The notes under the pieces were generated by a model. That model made no database searches and was not told the origin of the DNA. It saw only the letters and a list, made by a program, of their open reading frames with translations. Below, piece after piece: positions 42,853-52,604 of a DNA stretch of 60,724 bases. How positions within the stretch are numbered: the first letter of the stretch is position 1; each line of letters starts with the position of its first letter. This stretch comes from Pseudomonas fluorescens (GTDB lineage: Bacteria; Pseudomonadota; Gammaproteobacteria; Pseudomonadales; Pseudomonadaceae): positions 549,727 through 610,450 of the forward strand of contig NZ_MRST01000024.1 in NCBI RefSeq assembly GCF_001902145.1, given 5' to 3'. A program made the position numbers and the translations under genes.

Positions 42853-42964
42853 TGGTGGTGGCCTTGACGGTTCGGTAGCGCTGCCCCTGCCTGAGTGGGG
42901 CTTCGCGGTCGGTCACCGCCTTGTGCGGCGCCGATCAGTCTTCATCCTCCCAAGAGGATTGCCG

Positions 42965-43336
42965 GTGGCCAAAAAAGCCGCATCCTTCGCCGCCCTCGGT
43001 GGCCTGGTATTTTCCACCGACGCAGGTCGACACTGCCCGGACTGTCGTCAGCCCGTGGATTCGTGCACCTGCAAACAGACCCTGATCCCCGAAGGCGATG
43101 GTATTGCCCGCGTGCGTCGCGAGAGCAAAGGCCGTGGCGGCAAGACGGTGACCACCATCACCGGCGTGCCCCTGGCTGAAGAGGCCCTGAAGGAATTGGC
43201 CACCTCGCTGAAAAAGCGTTGTGGCACCGGTGGCGCGTTGAAAGACGGGGTCATCGAGATCCAGGGCGATCACGTCGAGTTGCTGTGGGCCGAGCTGATC
43301 AAACTCGGGTACAAGGCCAAGAAGTCCGGCGGCTGA
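42965..43336 (+). CDS. yciH: SUI1/eIF1-like translation factor YciH
   Basis: 123-residue bacterial homologue of eIF1. AKKAASFAALGGLVFSTDAGRHCPDCRQP with a small Cys motif (CPDCRQPVDSCTC), then the SUI1 fold: VRRESKGRGGKTVTTITGVPL, LATSLKKRCGTGGALKDGVIEIQGDHVE. GTG start at 42965 with AGAGGA 7 bases upstream. The open frame continues far upstream through the REPIN, but this is read-through of the repeat, not protein. It may influence start-codon fidelity. Confidence 0.93.
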   Translation: MAKKAASFAALGGLVFSTDAGRHCPDCRQPVDSCTCKQTLIPEGDGIARVRRESKGRGGKTVTTITGVPLAEEALKELATSLKKRCGTGGALKDGVIEIQGDHVELLWAELIKLGYKAKKSGG

Positions 43337-43478
43337 AAGCCTCTTCCCAACCTGTGGCTAAACTCTGTCCTGCCAGTGGGGTCTACTTCCCTTGCAGGCA
43401 AATCGTCATTTTCATTCTTTAGACTGCGCCAGCCTCCGCGAGAGGTGGCGCCTTCGCCTTCATTTATAGGGGACTTCG

Positions 43479-45392
43479 ATGTCCGTACGACGCACACGCA
43501 AAGACGATGGCAGCCAATGGACAGTTGCGGACAGCCGCAGTGTTTACGGGATTCGCCATTGGGGGGCCGGGTATTTCGCGATCAATGAAGCCGGTCGCGT
43601 AGAAGTTCGTCCGAACGGCCCGAACAGCACGCCCGTCGACCTGTACGAGCAAGTCGATGAGTTGCGCAAAAGCGGCCTGTCGTTGCCGCTGCTGGTGCGC
43701 TTCCCCGATATCCTGCAAGACCGCGTGCGGCAATTGACCGGTGCCTTCGATGCCAACATCGAGCGCCTGGAATACCAGAGCAAGTACACCGCGCTGTACC
43801 CGATCAAGGTGAACCAGCAGGAAGCGGTGATCGAGAACATCATTGCCACCCAGAACGTCTCTATCGGCCTGGAAGCCGGCTCCAAGCCTGAGCTGCTGGC
43901 CGTGCTGGCCCTGGCACCGAAGGGCGGCACCATCGTCTGCAACGGTTATAAAGACCGTGAGTTCATCCGCCTGGCGTTGATGGGTCAGAAGCTTGGCCAC
44001 AACGTATTTATCGTGATCGAGAAAGAGTCCGAGGTCGGGCTGGTGATCGAAGAGGCCGCCAGCCTCAAGGTCAAGCCTCAGGTCGGCCTGCGTGTGCGCC
44101 TGTCGTCCCTGGCATCGAGCAAGTGGGCCGACACCGGTGGCGAGAAATCCAAGTTCGGTCTGTCGGCAGCGCAGTTGCTGTCAGTGGTCGAGCGCTTCCG
44201 CGCGGCGGGCCTGGATCAGGGCATCCGCCTGTTGCACTTCCACATGGGCTCGCAGATCGCCAACCTGGCCGACTACCAGCACGGGTTCAAGGAAGCCATT
44301 CGTTACTACGGCGAACTGCGTAACCTCGGCCTGCCGGTGGACCACATCGACGTCGGCGGTGGCCTGGGCGTGGACTACGACGGTACCCACTCGCGCAACG
44401 CCAGTTCGATCAACTACGACATGGACGACTACGCCGGCGTGGTGGTGGGTATGCTCAAAGAGTTCTGCGACGCGCAGAGCCTGCCGCACCCGAATATCTT
44501 CTCCGAAAGCGGCCGCTCCCTGACCGCTCACCACGCCATGCTGGTGGTGCAGGTGACTGACGTCGAGAAGCACAACGACGAAATCCCGACCATCGAAAAC
44601 AAGGAAAGCCTGCCGGAAACGGTGCAATGGCTGGTGGACCTGCTGGGCCCGACCGACATCGAGATGGTCACCGAAACCTACTGGCGCGCCACCCACTACA
44701 TGAGCGACGTGGCCACCCAGTACGCCGACGGCAAGCTGACTCTGGCCGAAAAAGCCCTGGCCGAACAGTGCTACTTCGCGGTGTGCCGTCGCCTGCACAA
44801 CTCGTTGAAAGCCCGCCAGCGCTCGCACCGCCAGGTGCTGGACGAACTCAACGACAAGCTGGCCGACAAGTACATCTGCAACTTTTCGGTGTTCCAGAGC
44901 CTGCCGGACACCTGGGCCATCGGCCAGGTCCTGCCGATTCTGCCGCTGCACCGTCTCGACGAAGAGCCGCTGCGCCGCGCTGTGCTGCAAGACCTGACCT
45001 GCGACTCCGATGGCAAGATCAAGCAGTACGTCGACGAGCAGAGCATCGAGACCAGCCTGCCGGTTCACGGCTTGAACGAAGGCGAAGATTACCTGCTGGG
45101 TATCTTCCTGGTGGGCGCCTATCAGGAAATCCTGGGCGACATGCACAACCTGTTCGGTGACACCGACTCGGTGAACATCTACCAGCGTGAAGACGGTTCG
45201 GTGTACAGCGCCGGGATCGAAACCCACGACACCATCGAAGACATGCTGCGCTACGTGCACTTGTCGCCGGAGGAGTTGATGACCCATTACCGGGACAAGT
45301 GCGCCAGTGCGAAGATCTCGGCGTCGGAGCGCACCCAGTTCCTGGACGCATTGCGCCTGGGCTTGACGCGTTCTTCCTACCTGTCCTCATAA
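43479..45392 (+). CDS. speA: Biosynthetic arginine decarboxylase SpeA
   Basis: 637-residue PLP enzyme converting arginine to agmatine for polyamine synthesis. SVYGIRHWGAGYFAINEAG near the N-terminus, the PLP lysine in TALYPIKVNQQEAVIENI, GLEAGSKPELLAVLALA, LLHFHMGSQIANLADY, DVGGGLGVDYDGTHS, FSESGRSLTAHHAMLV and the C-terminal dimer part. Normal length. Ribosome site GGGGA before the ATG. Confidence 0.97.
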   Translation: MSVRRTRKDDGSQWTVADSRSVYGIRHWGAGYFAINEAGRVEVRPNGPNSTPVDLYEQVDELRKSGLSLPLLVRFPDILQDRVRQLTGAFDANIERLEYQSKYTALYPIKVNQQEAVIENIIATQNVSIGLEAGSKPELLAVLALAPKGGTIVCNGYKDREFIRLALMGQKLGHNVFIVIEKESEVGLVIEEAASLKVKPQVGLRVRLSSLASSKWADTGGEKSKFGLSAAQLLSVVERFRAAGLDQGIRLLHFHMGSQIANLADYQHGFKEAIRYYGELRNLGLPVDHIDVGGGLGVDYDGTHSRNASSINYDMDDYAGVVVGMLKEFCDAQSLPHPNIFSESGRSLTAHHAMLVVQVTDVEKHNDEIPTIENKESLPETVQWLVDLLGPTDIEMVTETYWRATHYMSDVATQYADGKLTLAEKALAEQCYFAVCRRLHNSLKARQRSHRQVLDELNDKLADKYICNFSVFQSLPDTWAIGQVLPILPLHRLDEEPLRRAVLQDLTCDSDGKIKQYVDEQSIETSLPVHGLNEGEDYLLGIFLVGAYQEILGDMHNLFGDTDSVNIYQREDGSVYSAGIETHDTIEDMLRYVHLSPEELMTHYRDKCASAKISASERTQFLDALRLGLTRSSYLSS

Positions 45393-45398
45393 TAAAAA

Positions 45399-45486
45399 TG
45401 TGGGAGCGGGCTTGCTCGCGAATGCGCAGTGTCAGTCGCTGATTATTTGGCTGATACACCGCTTTCGCGAGCAAGCCCGCTCCCAC
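45399..45486. repeat. REPIN (GGGAGCGGGC type)
   Basis: Inverted pair of TGTGGGAGCGGGCTTGCTCG arms, 88 bp, between the convergent speA and MATE stops; the left arm starts 7 bp after the speA stop codon. Confidence 0.93.
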
Positions 45487-45504
45487 ATTTGGGTTTGTAT
45501 TCCT

Positions 45505-46848
45505 TCAGGTTGCGCCCAGCCACAGCCCTTGCCGATTCAAACGCCAGGCTATCGCCCACAGCGTCAGGCTGCGCACCGCCATGAACAGTAGGAAGGTAAT
45601 CCACAACCCGTGGTTACCCATTCCCTGCAACGCCCAGGCAACCGGTAGCACCAAAAGCACCGTCAGCAACATCCCATTGCGCATCTCCCGCGCGCGCGTT
45701 GCGCCGATAAACAAGCCATCGAGCAAATAGCTCCACACTGCAATCAACGGCAATACCGCGAGGTAAGGCAGGTAGATGTCGGCTGTTTCACGCACGCTGG
45801 GGATATCGGTTTGCATGGCGATAAACAGGTGTCCGCCGAAGGTGAACAACAGGGCGAACCCGAGGCTGGCGAGCAGTGACCAGCCGCAGGCAACCACCAG
45901 CGAACGGCGCAGTGCCTGGCGGTCGCGGGCGCCGATGGCGTGGCCGCACAGGGCTTCGACGGCGTGGGCCAGGCCGTCCAGGGCATGGGCGGTCAGCAAC
46001 AGCCCGTTGAGCAGCAAGGCATTGGCAGCCACCGTGGCATCGCCCAGACGTGCGCCTTGCACCGTAATCATGAAAAACACCGACTGCAGCGCAAGGCTGC
46101 GAATAAAGATGTCGCGGTTGACCGCCAGTAACGGGCGCCAGCTTTGCCACAGTGTCAGCGCGGCCCAGGCGATATGCCCGGGATAGGCACGCAGGGCTTT
46201 TTGCGTGAGCGCCAGGCCGAGCAGGGCGCCGGTCCATTCCGCAATCACCGAGGCGCGTGCGGAGCCGACCACGCCCCAGTCAAGGCCGAGTACAAACCAC
46301 AGGTTGAGCGCGATGTTCACCAGGTTGGTGGTCAGCAAAATCGCCAACGGTGCCCGCGCGTTCTGGGTGCCGAGGAACCAGCCGACCAGTGCATAACTGG
46401 CGAGGGCGGCGGGCAGGCCGAACAGGCGGGTGTGGAAAAACTCGCGGGTCAGTTGATTGAGTTCAGCCGACGGCTGCATCCACTCCAAGGCCAGATGGCT
46501 CAATGGAATGCCCACGGTGCCCAGCAGCAGCGCCAGGCCCAGCGCCAGCAACAAGCCTTGCAACAGAATCTGCCGCAACGCCGCGCCATCGTTGCGCCCG
46601 GCGGCTTGGGCGGCGAAGCCGGTGGAACCCATGCGCAGGAAACCCATGGCCCATGCGAGGAAGGTATACAGGCTGGCGCCGACAGCCACGGCGCCCAGTT
46701 GGTGTGCGTGGGGCAGGTGGCCGATGACCATGCTGTCCACCAGGGCGACCAAGGGCACGGAGATATTCGACAGGATCATCGGCGCGGCCAGGGCCCAGAC
46801 GCGGCGGTGGGTAGGGCGGTGGCGCCAGTCGGTAGTCAGGGCAGTCAT
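45505..46848 (-). CDS. MATE family efflux transporter (DinF-like)
   Basis: 447 residues with about twelve membrane helices. RRVWALAAPMILSNISVPLVALVDSMVIGHL is the typical MATE N-terminal helix pair; GSTGFAAQAAGRNDGAALRQILLQG and HAVEALCGHAIGARDRQALRRSL are the repeated half motifs of the DinF branch. The exported substrate cannot be told. AGGAG lies 6 bases before the ATG. It stands alone between a REPIN and the repeat island. Confidence 0.92.
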   Translation of the reverse strand: MTALTTDWRHRPTHRRVWALAAPMILSNISVPLVALVDSMVIGHLPHAHQLGAVAVGASLYTFLAWAMGFLRMGSTGFAAQAAGRNDGAALRQILLQGLLLALGLALLLGTVGIPLSHLALEWMQPSAELNQLTREFFHTRLFGLPAALASYALVGWFLGTQNARAPLAILLTTNLVNIALNLWFVLGLDWGVVGSARASVIAEWTGALLGLALTQKALRAYPGHIAWAALTLWQSWRPLLAVNRDIFIRSLALQSVFFMITVQGARLGDATVAANALLLNGLLLTAHALDGLAHAVEALCGHAIGARDRQALRRSLVVACGWSLLASLGFALLFTFGGHLFIAMQTDIPSVRETADIYLPYLAVLPLIAVWSYLLDGLFIGATRAREMRNGMLLTVLLVLPVAWALQGMGNHGLWITFLLFMAVRSLTLWAIAWRLNRQGLWLGAT

Positions 46849-46905
46849 GAAGGCTCCTTGGTGGAGCGGTATTGTACCCGGCCCTCAGCCGCCCGGCAGA
46901 CGCAA

Positions 46906-47547
46906 TGTGGGAGCTGGCTTGCCTGCGATGACGGACTTTCTGCTCACTCATCCGGTGACTGACTCACCGCTATAGCAGCATAGGTATCTACACAACTTTG
47001 TAGCCTGTAGCAGCCGACGGTAACCACGATGCGAGGCGAGCCGCTCTTGATCTTGATTTGCTTTTGATCTTAGGCGCCCCGTTAAACCACGCTGGCCGGA
47101 ATTCGACAGTGATTTGGGGGGTAAACCGGCAGGGATGCCGGTTTAGCCGCCCCGCGCCATGGATGGCGCGTGGCGGCGGCCCCCCAAATCAATGTCGGAT
47201 TACGGGTACACCGAGCCTAGGCGAGGTGCCGAGTGGTGGGGCAAGAGCCTTTTGGTTACTTTTGGGCTCTTCAAAAGTGACCCGCTGTAAAAGCGGAACC
47301 AATAGCAGCCATTACCGCAGGAACGGATATGTACGCGGTCTGATCCGAGATCCTGGTCGGCTTTCAGGCCGCCTTCGCAGCGATGCGGCGACCCGACAAG
47401 CCAGCTCCCACATTGGATCGCGGGGCATCAGTTAGATCAGCGTCGGCTGCCAGGCCGTCGCGGGAGCAAGCTCCCTCGCCACAGGTCCGGCGTCACATTA
47501 AAGTTGTGTAGATACCTATGGCTATAGCAGGCAAGCCAGCTCCCACA
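46906..47547. repeat. Composite repeat island with terminal inverted repeats
   Basis: The left end (46906-46926 TGTGGGAGCTGGCTTGCCTG..., and 46971-46999 ending TAGGTATCTACACAACTTT) is mirrored at the right (47500-47547 AAAGTTGTGTAGATACCTA...GCCAGCTCCCACA). The left copy is split by about 45 bp. Inside are a 273-bp dispersed repeat, a REP half (47398-47414) and a REP palindrome of another family (47459-47484, GGGAGCAAGCTCCC). No transposase. It fills most of the 850-bp gap between the MATE and alpha-2-macroglobulin genes. Confidence 0.75.
47062..47334 (+). repeat. 273-bp dispersed repeat, copy 1
   Basis: Near-identical in inverted orientation to 60316-60588. The core (47111-47190) folds as GATTTGGGGGG/CCCCCCAAATC enclosing TAAACCGGCA-GGGA-TGCCGGTTTA and GCGCCAT-GG-ATGGCGC. 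It may be one of the long intergenic repeat families described in fluorescens genomes; not verified. An open frame of about 90 codons runs through it. Confidence 0.85.
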
Positions 47548-47699
47548 ATTTGATCTCCAGTGGCTGTGGGATTTGGCTTGGCTTCATGCCCACCTAGAAC
47601 CGACCGCCCCTCCGTCGGTCAATGTGACCGGCCCCGCAGCAGCCAGACCGACGCTGATATATAGTTCACCCCCAGGTTCCCTCTGACGACGAGTGCCCC

Positions 47700-50600
47700 A
47701 TGTTTAACAAAGGACTGTTCCTCGCTTGCGCGCTGGCCCTGCTGAGCGCCTGTGATTCTTCCGATAAACCGGCTGCACCCGTGGCCCCTGCAGCGCCAAG
47801 CGTGGCGCCCAAACCTGCCAAGGCGGCGGTGGACGTGGCAGCGTTGAAGCAGCGTTATGCCGGGCGAGAGCTGAGCGTGGTGGATGTGTCCGAGGTGCAG
47901 TTGGACGGGGCCAGCACGCTGTCGGTGAGTTTTTCCATTCCGCTGGACCCCGATCAGAAATTCGCCGACAAGCTGCACCTGGTAGACAGCAAGTCCGGCA
48001 AGGTCGATGGCGCCTGGGAACTGTCCGATAACCTGATGGAATTGCGCCTGCGCCACCTTGAACCGCGGCGCAAACTGGTGCTGACCGTGGACGCCGGGGT
48101 GAAGGCGGTCAACGGCAACACCCTCGCCGCCGAATACAGCGCCCGCCTGGAAACCCGCGACCTGCAAGCCACCGTCGGCTTCGCCAGCCGTGGCACCCTG
48201 TTGCCGACGCGCCTGGCCGAGGGCCTGCCGGTGATCGCGTTGAATGTCGACAAGATCGACGTCGAATTCTTTCGGATCAAACCCGAATCCCTGCCGTCGT
48301 TCCTGGCGCAGTGGGGGCGCAATACCAGCCTGCAAAGCTATGAGTCACGTGAACTGCTGCCGATGGCCGAGCTGGTCTACGGCGGGCGTTTCGACCTGAA
48401 CCCGGCGCGCAATACCCGCGAAACCCTGCTGCTGCCGATTGCCGGCCTCAAGCCGTTGCAGCAGCCGGGCGTGTACCTGGCGGTGATGCGCGCTTCGGGC
48501 ACCTACAACTATTCGCAACCGGCCACCCTGTTTACCTTGAGCGATATCGGCCTGTCGGTGCACCGCTATGCCAATCGCCTGGATGTGTTTACCCAGGCGT
48601 TGGAAGGCGGCAAGGCACTGAACGGCGTCGAACTGGAAATCCTCGATGCCGAAGGCCGCGTGCTCGGCCAGGGCAAGACCGAAGACGGTGGTCACGCCGA
48701 GTTGCCGCTACCGAAAAAAGCCCAGGTGTTACTGGCCAAGCAGGGCGAGCAAACCAGCCTGCTGCGCCTGGACAGCGCCGCGCTGGATTTGGCGGAGTTC
48801 GATATCGGCGGGCAACCGTCCCACCCGTTGCAGTTCTTTGTGTTCGGCCCGCGTGATTTGTATCGCCCCGGCGAAACCGTGCTGCTCAACGCGCTGTTGC
48901 GTGACAAGGATGGCAAGGAGGTGAAGCCTCAGCCGGTGAGCGTCGAAGTGCGGCGCCCGGATGAACAGGTGAGCCGCAAGTTCGTGTGGGAGGCCGACGC
49001 GTCCGGCCTGTATCAATACCCGTTGCAGCTGGCTGGCGAGGCGCCGACCGGGCGCTGGCAGTTGGTGTTCGACCTCGGTGACGGCAAGCCGCAACTCTAT
49101 GAATTTCTCGTCGAAGACTTCCTGCCCGAACGCCTGGCGCTGGAACTCAAGGGCAGTGACACGGCGTTGAGCCCGGCGGATAACCCGGTCATCCAGGTCA
49201 ACGGTCGCTACCTCTACGGCGCGCCCGCATCCGGTAACCGCGTCAGTGGCCAGGTGTACGTGCGCCCACTGCGTGAGGCGGTCAAATCCCTGCCGGGCTA
49301 CCAGTTCGGTTCCGTCACTGAAGAAGAGCTGAGCCAGGATTTCGAACTGGACGAAAGCGTACTCGACGCCAATGGCGAGCAAGCGCTGACCCTGGAAAGC
49401 AAGTGGGCCGAGGCCAAGTCGCCGTTGCAACTGATTGTGCAAGCCAGCCTGCAGGAGTCCGGCGGTCGGCCGATCACCCGGCGCCTGGTGCAGCCGATCT
49501 GGCCGGCCGAGCAATTGCCGGGCCTGCGTGGCCTGTTTGACGGCAAGGAAACCAACGGCGATGGCCCGGTGGAATTCGACGTGCTGGTGGCCAACCAGGA
49601 CGGACAGAAACTGGCCGCGCAAGACCTCAAGGTGCGCCTGGTGCGTGAGCGCCGCGACTACTACTGGAACTACTCGGAGAATGACGGCTGGAGCTACCAC
49701 TTCAACGAGAAATTCCTCAACCTCGATGAGCAGAGCCTGAACATCAAGGCTGGCGACACCGCCAAGGTCAGCTTCCAGGTGGAGTGGGGCCCTTACCGTG
49801 TGGAGGTTGAAGACCCGCACACCGGGTTGGTCAGCAGCCTGCGTTTCTGGGCCGGCTACCAGGCCCAGGACAACACCGAAGGCGGTGCCGTGCGCCCCGA
49901 CCAGGTCAAGCTGGCGTTGGACAAACCCGCCTATGGCGATGGCGACACCGCCAACGTCACCGTCACGCCCCCGGCTGCCGGTAAAGGCTACCTGTTGGTG
50001 GAGTCTGCCGAAGGGCCGCTGTGGTGGCAGGAAATCGACGTACCGGCCGAAGGCAAAAGCTTTGCGGTGAAGCTCGACCCGAAATGGTCGCGTCACGATC
50101 TGTATGTGAGCGCCCTGGTGATTCGTCCCGGCGAGCGCAAAGCCAACATCACGCCTAAACGCGCCGTGGGCTTGCTGCACCTGCCGCTGGATCGTACCCA
50201 GCGCAAACTCGGCCTGACCCTCACCGCGCCAGAAAAAATGCGCCCCAAACAACCGCTGACGGTGAAGATCGCCGCCAAGAATGCCGATGGCAGTGTGCCT
50301 CAACAGGTGCACGTACTGCTGGCGGCGGTGGACGTGGGCATCCTGAATATCACCGAATACCCAACGCCCGATCCGTACGCCAGCCTGTTCGGCCGCAAAG
50401 CCTATGGCGTCGACCAATTCGACATCTACGGCCAGTTGATTGAAGCCGGCCAGGGGCGCCTGGCCAGCCTGGCATTTGGTGGCGACGCGGCGTTGGCCAA
50501 AGGCGGCAAGCGCCCCGACACCAGCGTAACCATCGTTGCCCTGCAAAGCGCCCCGGTGACTCTGAACGACAAAGGCGAGGGCGAAGTCAGCGTCAATATT

Positions 50601-52598
50601 CCCGACTTCAATGGCGAACTGCGCTTGATGGCTCAGGCCTGGAGCGATGACCGCTATGGCATGGCCGAAGGCAAGACGGTGATCGCCGCCCCGTTGATTG
50701 CCGAGTTGTCGGCACCGCGTTTCCTGGCGGGAGGCGACCAGACCACCTTGGCCCTGGACCTCTCCAACCTGTCGGGCAAGGCACAGAAGCTCGATGTGCA
50801 ACTGACCGCGCAAGGGCAATTGCAACTGGTCAACAGCGGCGCGCAATCGGTTGAGCTCAAGCAAGGCCAGCGCACCACCTTGCGTATTCCGGTACAAGCC
50901 TGGGGCGGGCTCGGCCAGGGCAAGGTCACGGTCACCGTCAACGGCCTGGACTTGCCGGGTGAAAACCTGCCGCCGTTCAGCCGCGAATGGACCTTGGGCG
51001 TACGCCCGGCGTACCCGGCCTTGCTCAAGCATTACCGCGCCGTGCTCAAGGATCAGCCGTGGAGCTTGCCGTCGGGCGCACTGGATCAATTCGATGCCTC
51101 GGGGCGCGAGGCGCTGTTGAGCCTGTCGAGCCGGCCGCCGTTGAACCTGGGCGCGCAGATCAGTGCGCTCAAGGCGTACCCCTATGGTTGCCTGGAGCAA
51201 ACCGCCAGTGGCTTGTACCCGTCGCTGTACGCCGACGACGCGCTGCTCAAGCGCCTGAGCATCAAGGGCGAGCCGGATGCCGAGCGCAAGCGCAAGATCG
51301 AGTTGGGCATCGAGCGCCTGCTGGGCATGCAGCGCTACAACGGCAGCTTCGGTTTGTGGGGCGCCGATGGCGAGGAAGAATATTGGCTGACCGCCTATGT
51401 CACCGACTTTCTGCTGCGCGCCCGCGACCAGGGTTTTGCCGTACCGCCTGAAGCCTTGAAGAAGGCCAGCGAGCGGCTGTTGCGGTATGTGCAGGAACGC
51501 AACCTGATCGAGGTGGATTACAGCGACAACGCCGAACACACCCGGTTTGCCGTGCAGGCGTATGCCGGCATGGTGTTGGCGCGCAGTCAGCAGGCGCCGT
51601 TGGGTGCGTTGCGCAGCCTGTTCGAACGGCGCAGCGACGCACGCTCCGGCTTGCCGCTGGTGCAGTTGGCCATTGCCCTGCAGAAAATGGGTGACCAGCC
51701 CCGTGCGGATCAGGCGTTGTTGGCCGGGTTGGCGGCGCAGCGCAATGCCAATGAGTGGCTGGCCGACTACGGCAGCCCGCTGCGCGACCAGGCGATGATC
51801 CTGGCGTTGCTGGAGGAGAACGACTTGGCCAAGGGCCAGCGCGAGGAGCGTTTGTTCACCTTGTCGGACCAATTGGCGGCTAGCCCGTATCTGTCGACCC
51901 AGGAGCGTAATTCCCTGTTCCTGGCCGGACGCCTCGGGTTCGCCACGCCGGAAGCGAACTGGCAGGTGTCGCTGACCGGTAGCGGTGGCGTACGCGAGTT
52001 GAACAACCAGCAATCGACGTTGGAGTTGGACGGCAAGTTGTTGTCCAGCGACCTGGCCTTGAGCAATCAGGGTGAAGCGCCGGTGTACCAGCAATTGACG
52101 GTCTCGGGTTATCCACAAGTGCCGCCAGCGGCCGGGGGCAACAACCTGAGTATCCGCCGTGAATATCTGGGCATGAACGGCCAGCCGTTGAACCTGCGTA
52201 ACCTCAACAGCGGTGATCTGGTGCTGGTGCACTTGGCGGTCAGCGCCAAGCAACGCGTGCCGGACGCCTTGGTGGTCGACCTGTTACCTGCCGGCCTGGA
52301 ACTGGAAAACCAGAACCTGGCCCAAAGCGCGGCGAGCCTGGAGAACGCCAGCAGCCAGGTGAAGGAGTGGCGTGAGTCGATGCAGAATGCCTCGCTCAAG
52401 CATCAGGAGTTCAGGGACGATCGCTATGTGGCAGCGATGAATCTGGATGGCTATGGCACCGCGCACTTGTTGTACCTGGCGCGTGCGGTGACGCCGGGAA
52501 CCTACCGCGTGCCGCCGCCGCAGGTAGAGTCGATGTATCGGCCGAACTGGCAGGCGGTGGGCGAGACGCCGGTGGATATGGTGATCAAGGGCCGCTGA
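47700..52598 (+). CDS. Bacterial alpha-2-macroglobulin lipoprotein
   Basis: 1632 residues. Lipoprotein signal peptide with lipobox LLSAC (Cys 19), Ala/Pro linker, then macroglobulin domains: QFFVFGPRDLYRPGETV (MG-type), a bait region, TVIAAPLIAELSAPRFLAGGDQTTL (A2M domain), and the thioester motif CLEQ at 1164-1167 in KAYPYGCLEQTASGLYPSL. Such proteins are thought to trap proteases in the periplasm and are often encoded beside pbpC, as here, perhaps guarding cells during wall repair. The thioester is intact. Weak ribosome site. Confidence 0.93.
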   Translation: MFNKGLFLACALALLSACDSSDKPAAPVAPAAPSVAPKPAKAAVDVAALKQRYAGRELSVVDVSEVQLDGASTLSVSFSIPLDPDQKFADKLHLVDSKSGKVDGAWELSDNLMELRLRHLEPRRKLVLTVDAGVKAVNGNTLAAEYSARLETRDLQATVGFASRGTLLPTRLAEGLPVIALNVDKIDVEFFRIKPESLPSFLAQWGRNTSLQSYESRELLPMAELVYGGRFDLNPARNTRETLLLPIAGLKPLQQPGVYLAVMRASGTYNYSQPATLFTLSDIGLSVHRYANRLDVFTQALEGGKALNGVELEILDAEGRVLGQGKTEDGGHAELPLPKKAQVLLAKQGEQTSLLRLDSAALDLAEFDIGGQPSHPLQFFVFGPRDLYRPGETVLLNALLRDKDGKEVKPQPVSVEVRRPDEQVSRKFVWEADASGLYQYPLQLAGEAPTGRWQLVFDLGDGKPQLYEFLVEDFLPERLALELKGSDTALSPADNPVIQVNGRYLYGAPASGNRVSGQVYVRPLREAVKSLPGYQFGSVTEEELSQDFELDESVLDANGEQALTLESKWAEAKSPLQLIVQASLQESGGRPITRRLVQPIWPAEQLPGLRGLFDGKETNGDGPVEFDVLVANQDGQKLAAQDLKVRLVRERRDYYWNYSENDGWSYHFNEKFLNLDEQSLNIKAGDTAKVSFQVEWGPYRVEVEDPHTGLVSSLRFWAGYQAQDNTEGGAVRPDQVKLALDKPAYGDGDTANVTVTPPAAGKGYLLVESAEGPLWWQEIDVPAEGKSFAVKLDPKWSRHDLYVSALVIRPGERKANITPKRAVGLLHLPLDRTQRKLGLTLTAPEKMRPKQPLTVKIAAKNADGSVPQQVHVLLAAVDVGILNITEYPTPDPYASLFGRKAYGVDQFDIYGQLIEAGQGRLASLAFGGDAALAKGGKRPDTSVTIVALQSAPVTLNDKGEGEVSVNIPDFNGELRLMAQAWSDDRYGMAEGKTVIAAPLIAELSAPRFLAGGDQTTLALDLSNLSGKAQKLDVQLTAQGQLQLVNSGAQSVELKQGQRTTLRIPVQAWGGLGQGKVTVTVNGLDLPGENLPPFSREWTLGVRPAYPALLKHYRAVLKDQPWSLPSGALDQFDASGREALLSLSSRPPLNLGAQISALKAYPYGCLEQTASGLYPSLYADDALLKRLSIKGEPDAERKRKIELGIERLLGMQRYNGSFGLWGADGEEEYWLTAYVTDFLLRARDQGFAVPPEALKKASERLLRYVQERNLIEVDYSDNAEHTRFAVQAYAGMVLARSQQAPLGALRSLFERRSDARSGLPLVQLAIALQKMGDQPRADQALLAGLAAQRNANEWLADYGSPLRDQAMILALLEENDLAKGQREERLFTLSDQLAASPYLSTQERNSLFLAGRLGFATPEANWQVSLTGSGGVRELNNQQSTLELDGKLLSSDLALSNQGEAPVYQQLTVSGYPQVPPAAGGNNLSIRREYLGMNGQPLNLRNLNSGDLVLVHLAVSAKQRVPDALVVDLLPAGLELENQNLAQSAASLENASSQVKEWRESMQNASLKHQEFRDDRYVAAMNLDGYGTAHLLYLARAVTPGTYRVPPPQVESMYRPNWQAVGETPVDMVIKGR

Positions 52599-52604
52599 AA
52601 GCCA

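Noticed and set aside
42680..42964. N-terminal extension of YciH through the REPIN
   Set aside because: The extension is translated repeat sequence; GTG 42965 has a good ribosome site and gives the normal 123-residue length.
47058..47435. 125-codon open frame as a gene
   Set aside because: It lies in a dispersed structured repeat, and its copy at 60152-60628 differs at many amino-acid-changing positions; treated as repeat DNA.
48729..52253. A 1174-codon open frame antisense to the alpha-2-macroglobulin gene
   Set aside because: It is a high-GC shadow: composition rich in Gln/Arg/His, no domains, and the sense frame has clear motifs including the lipobox and CLEQ.
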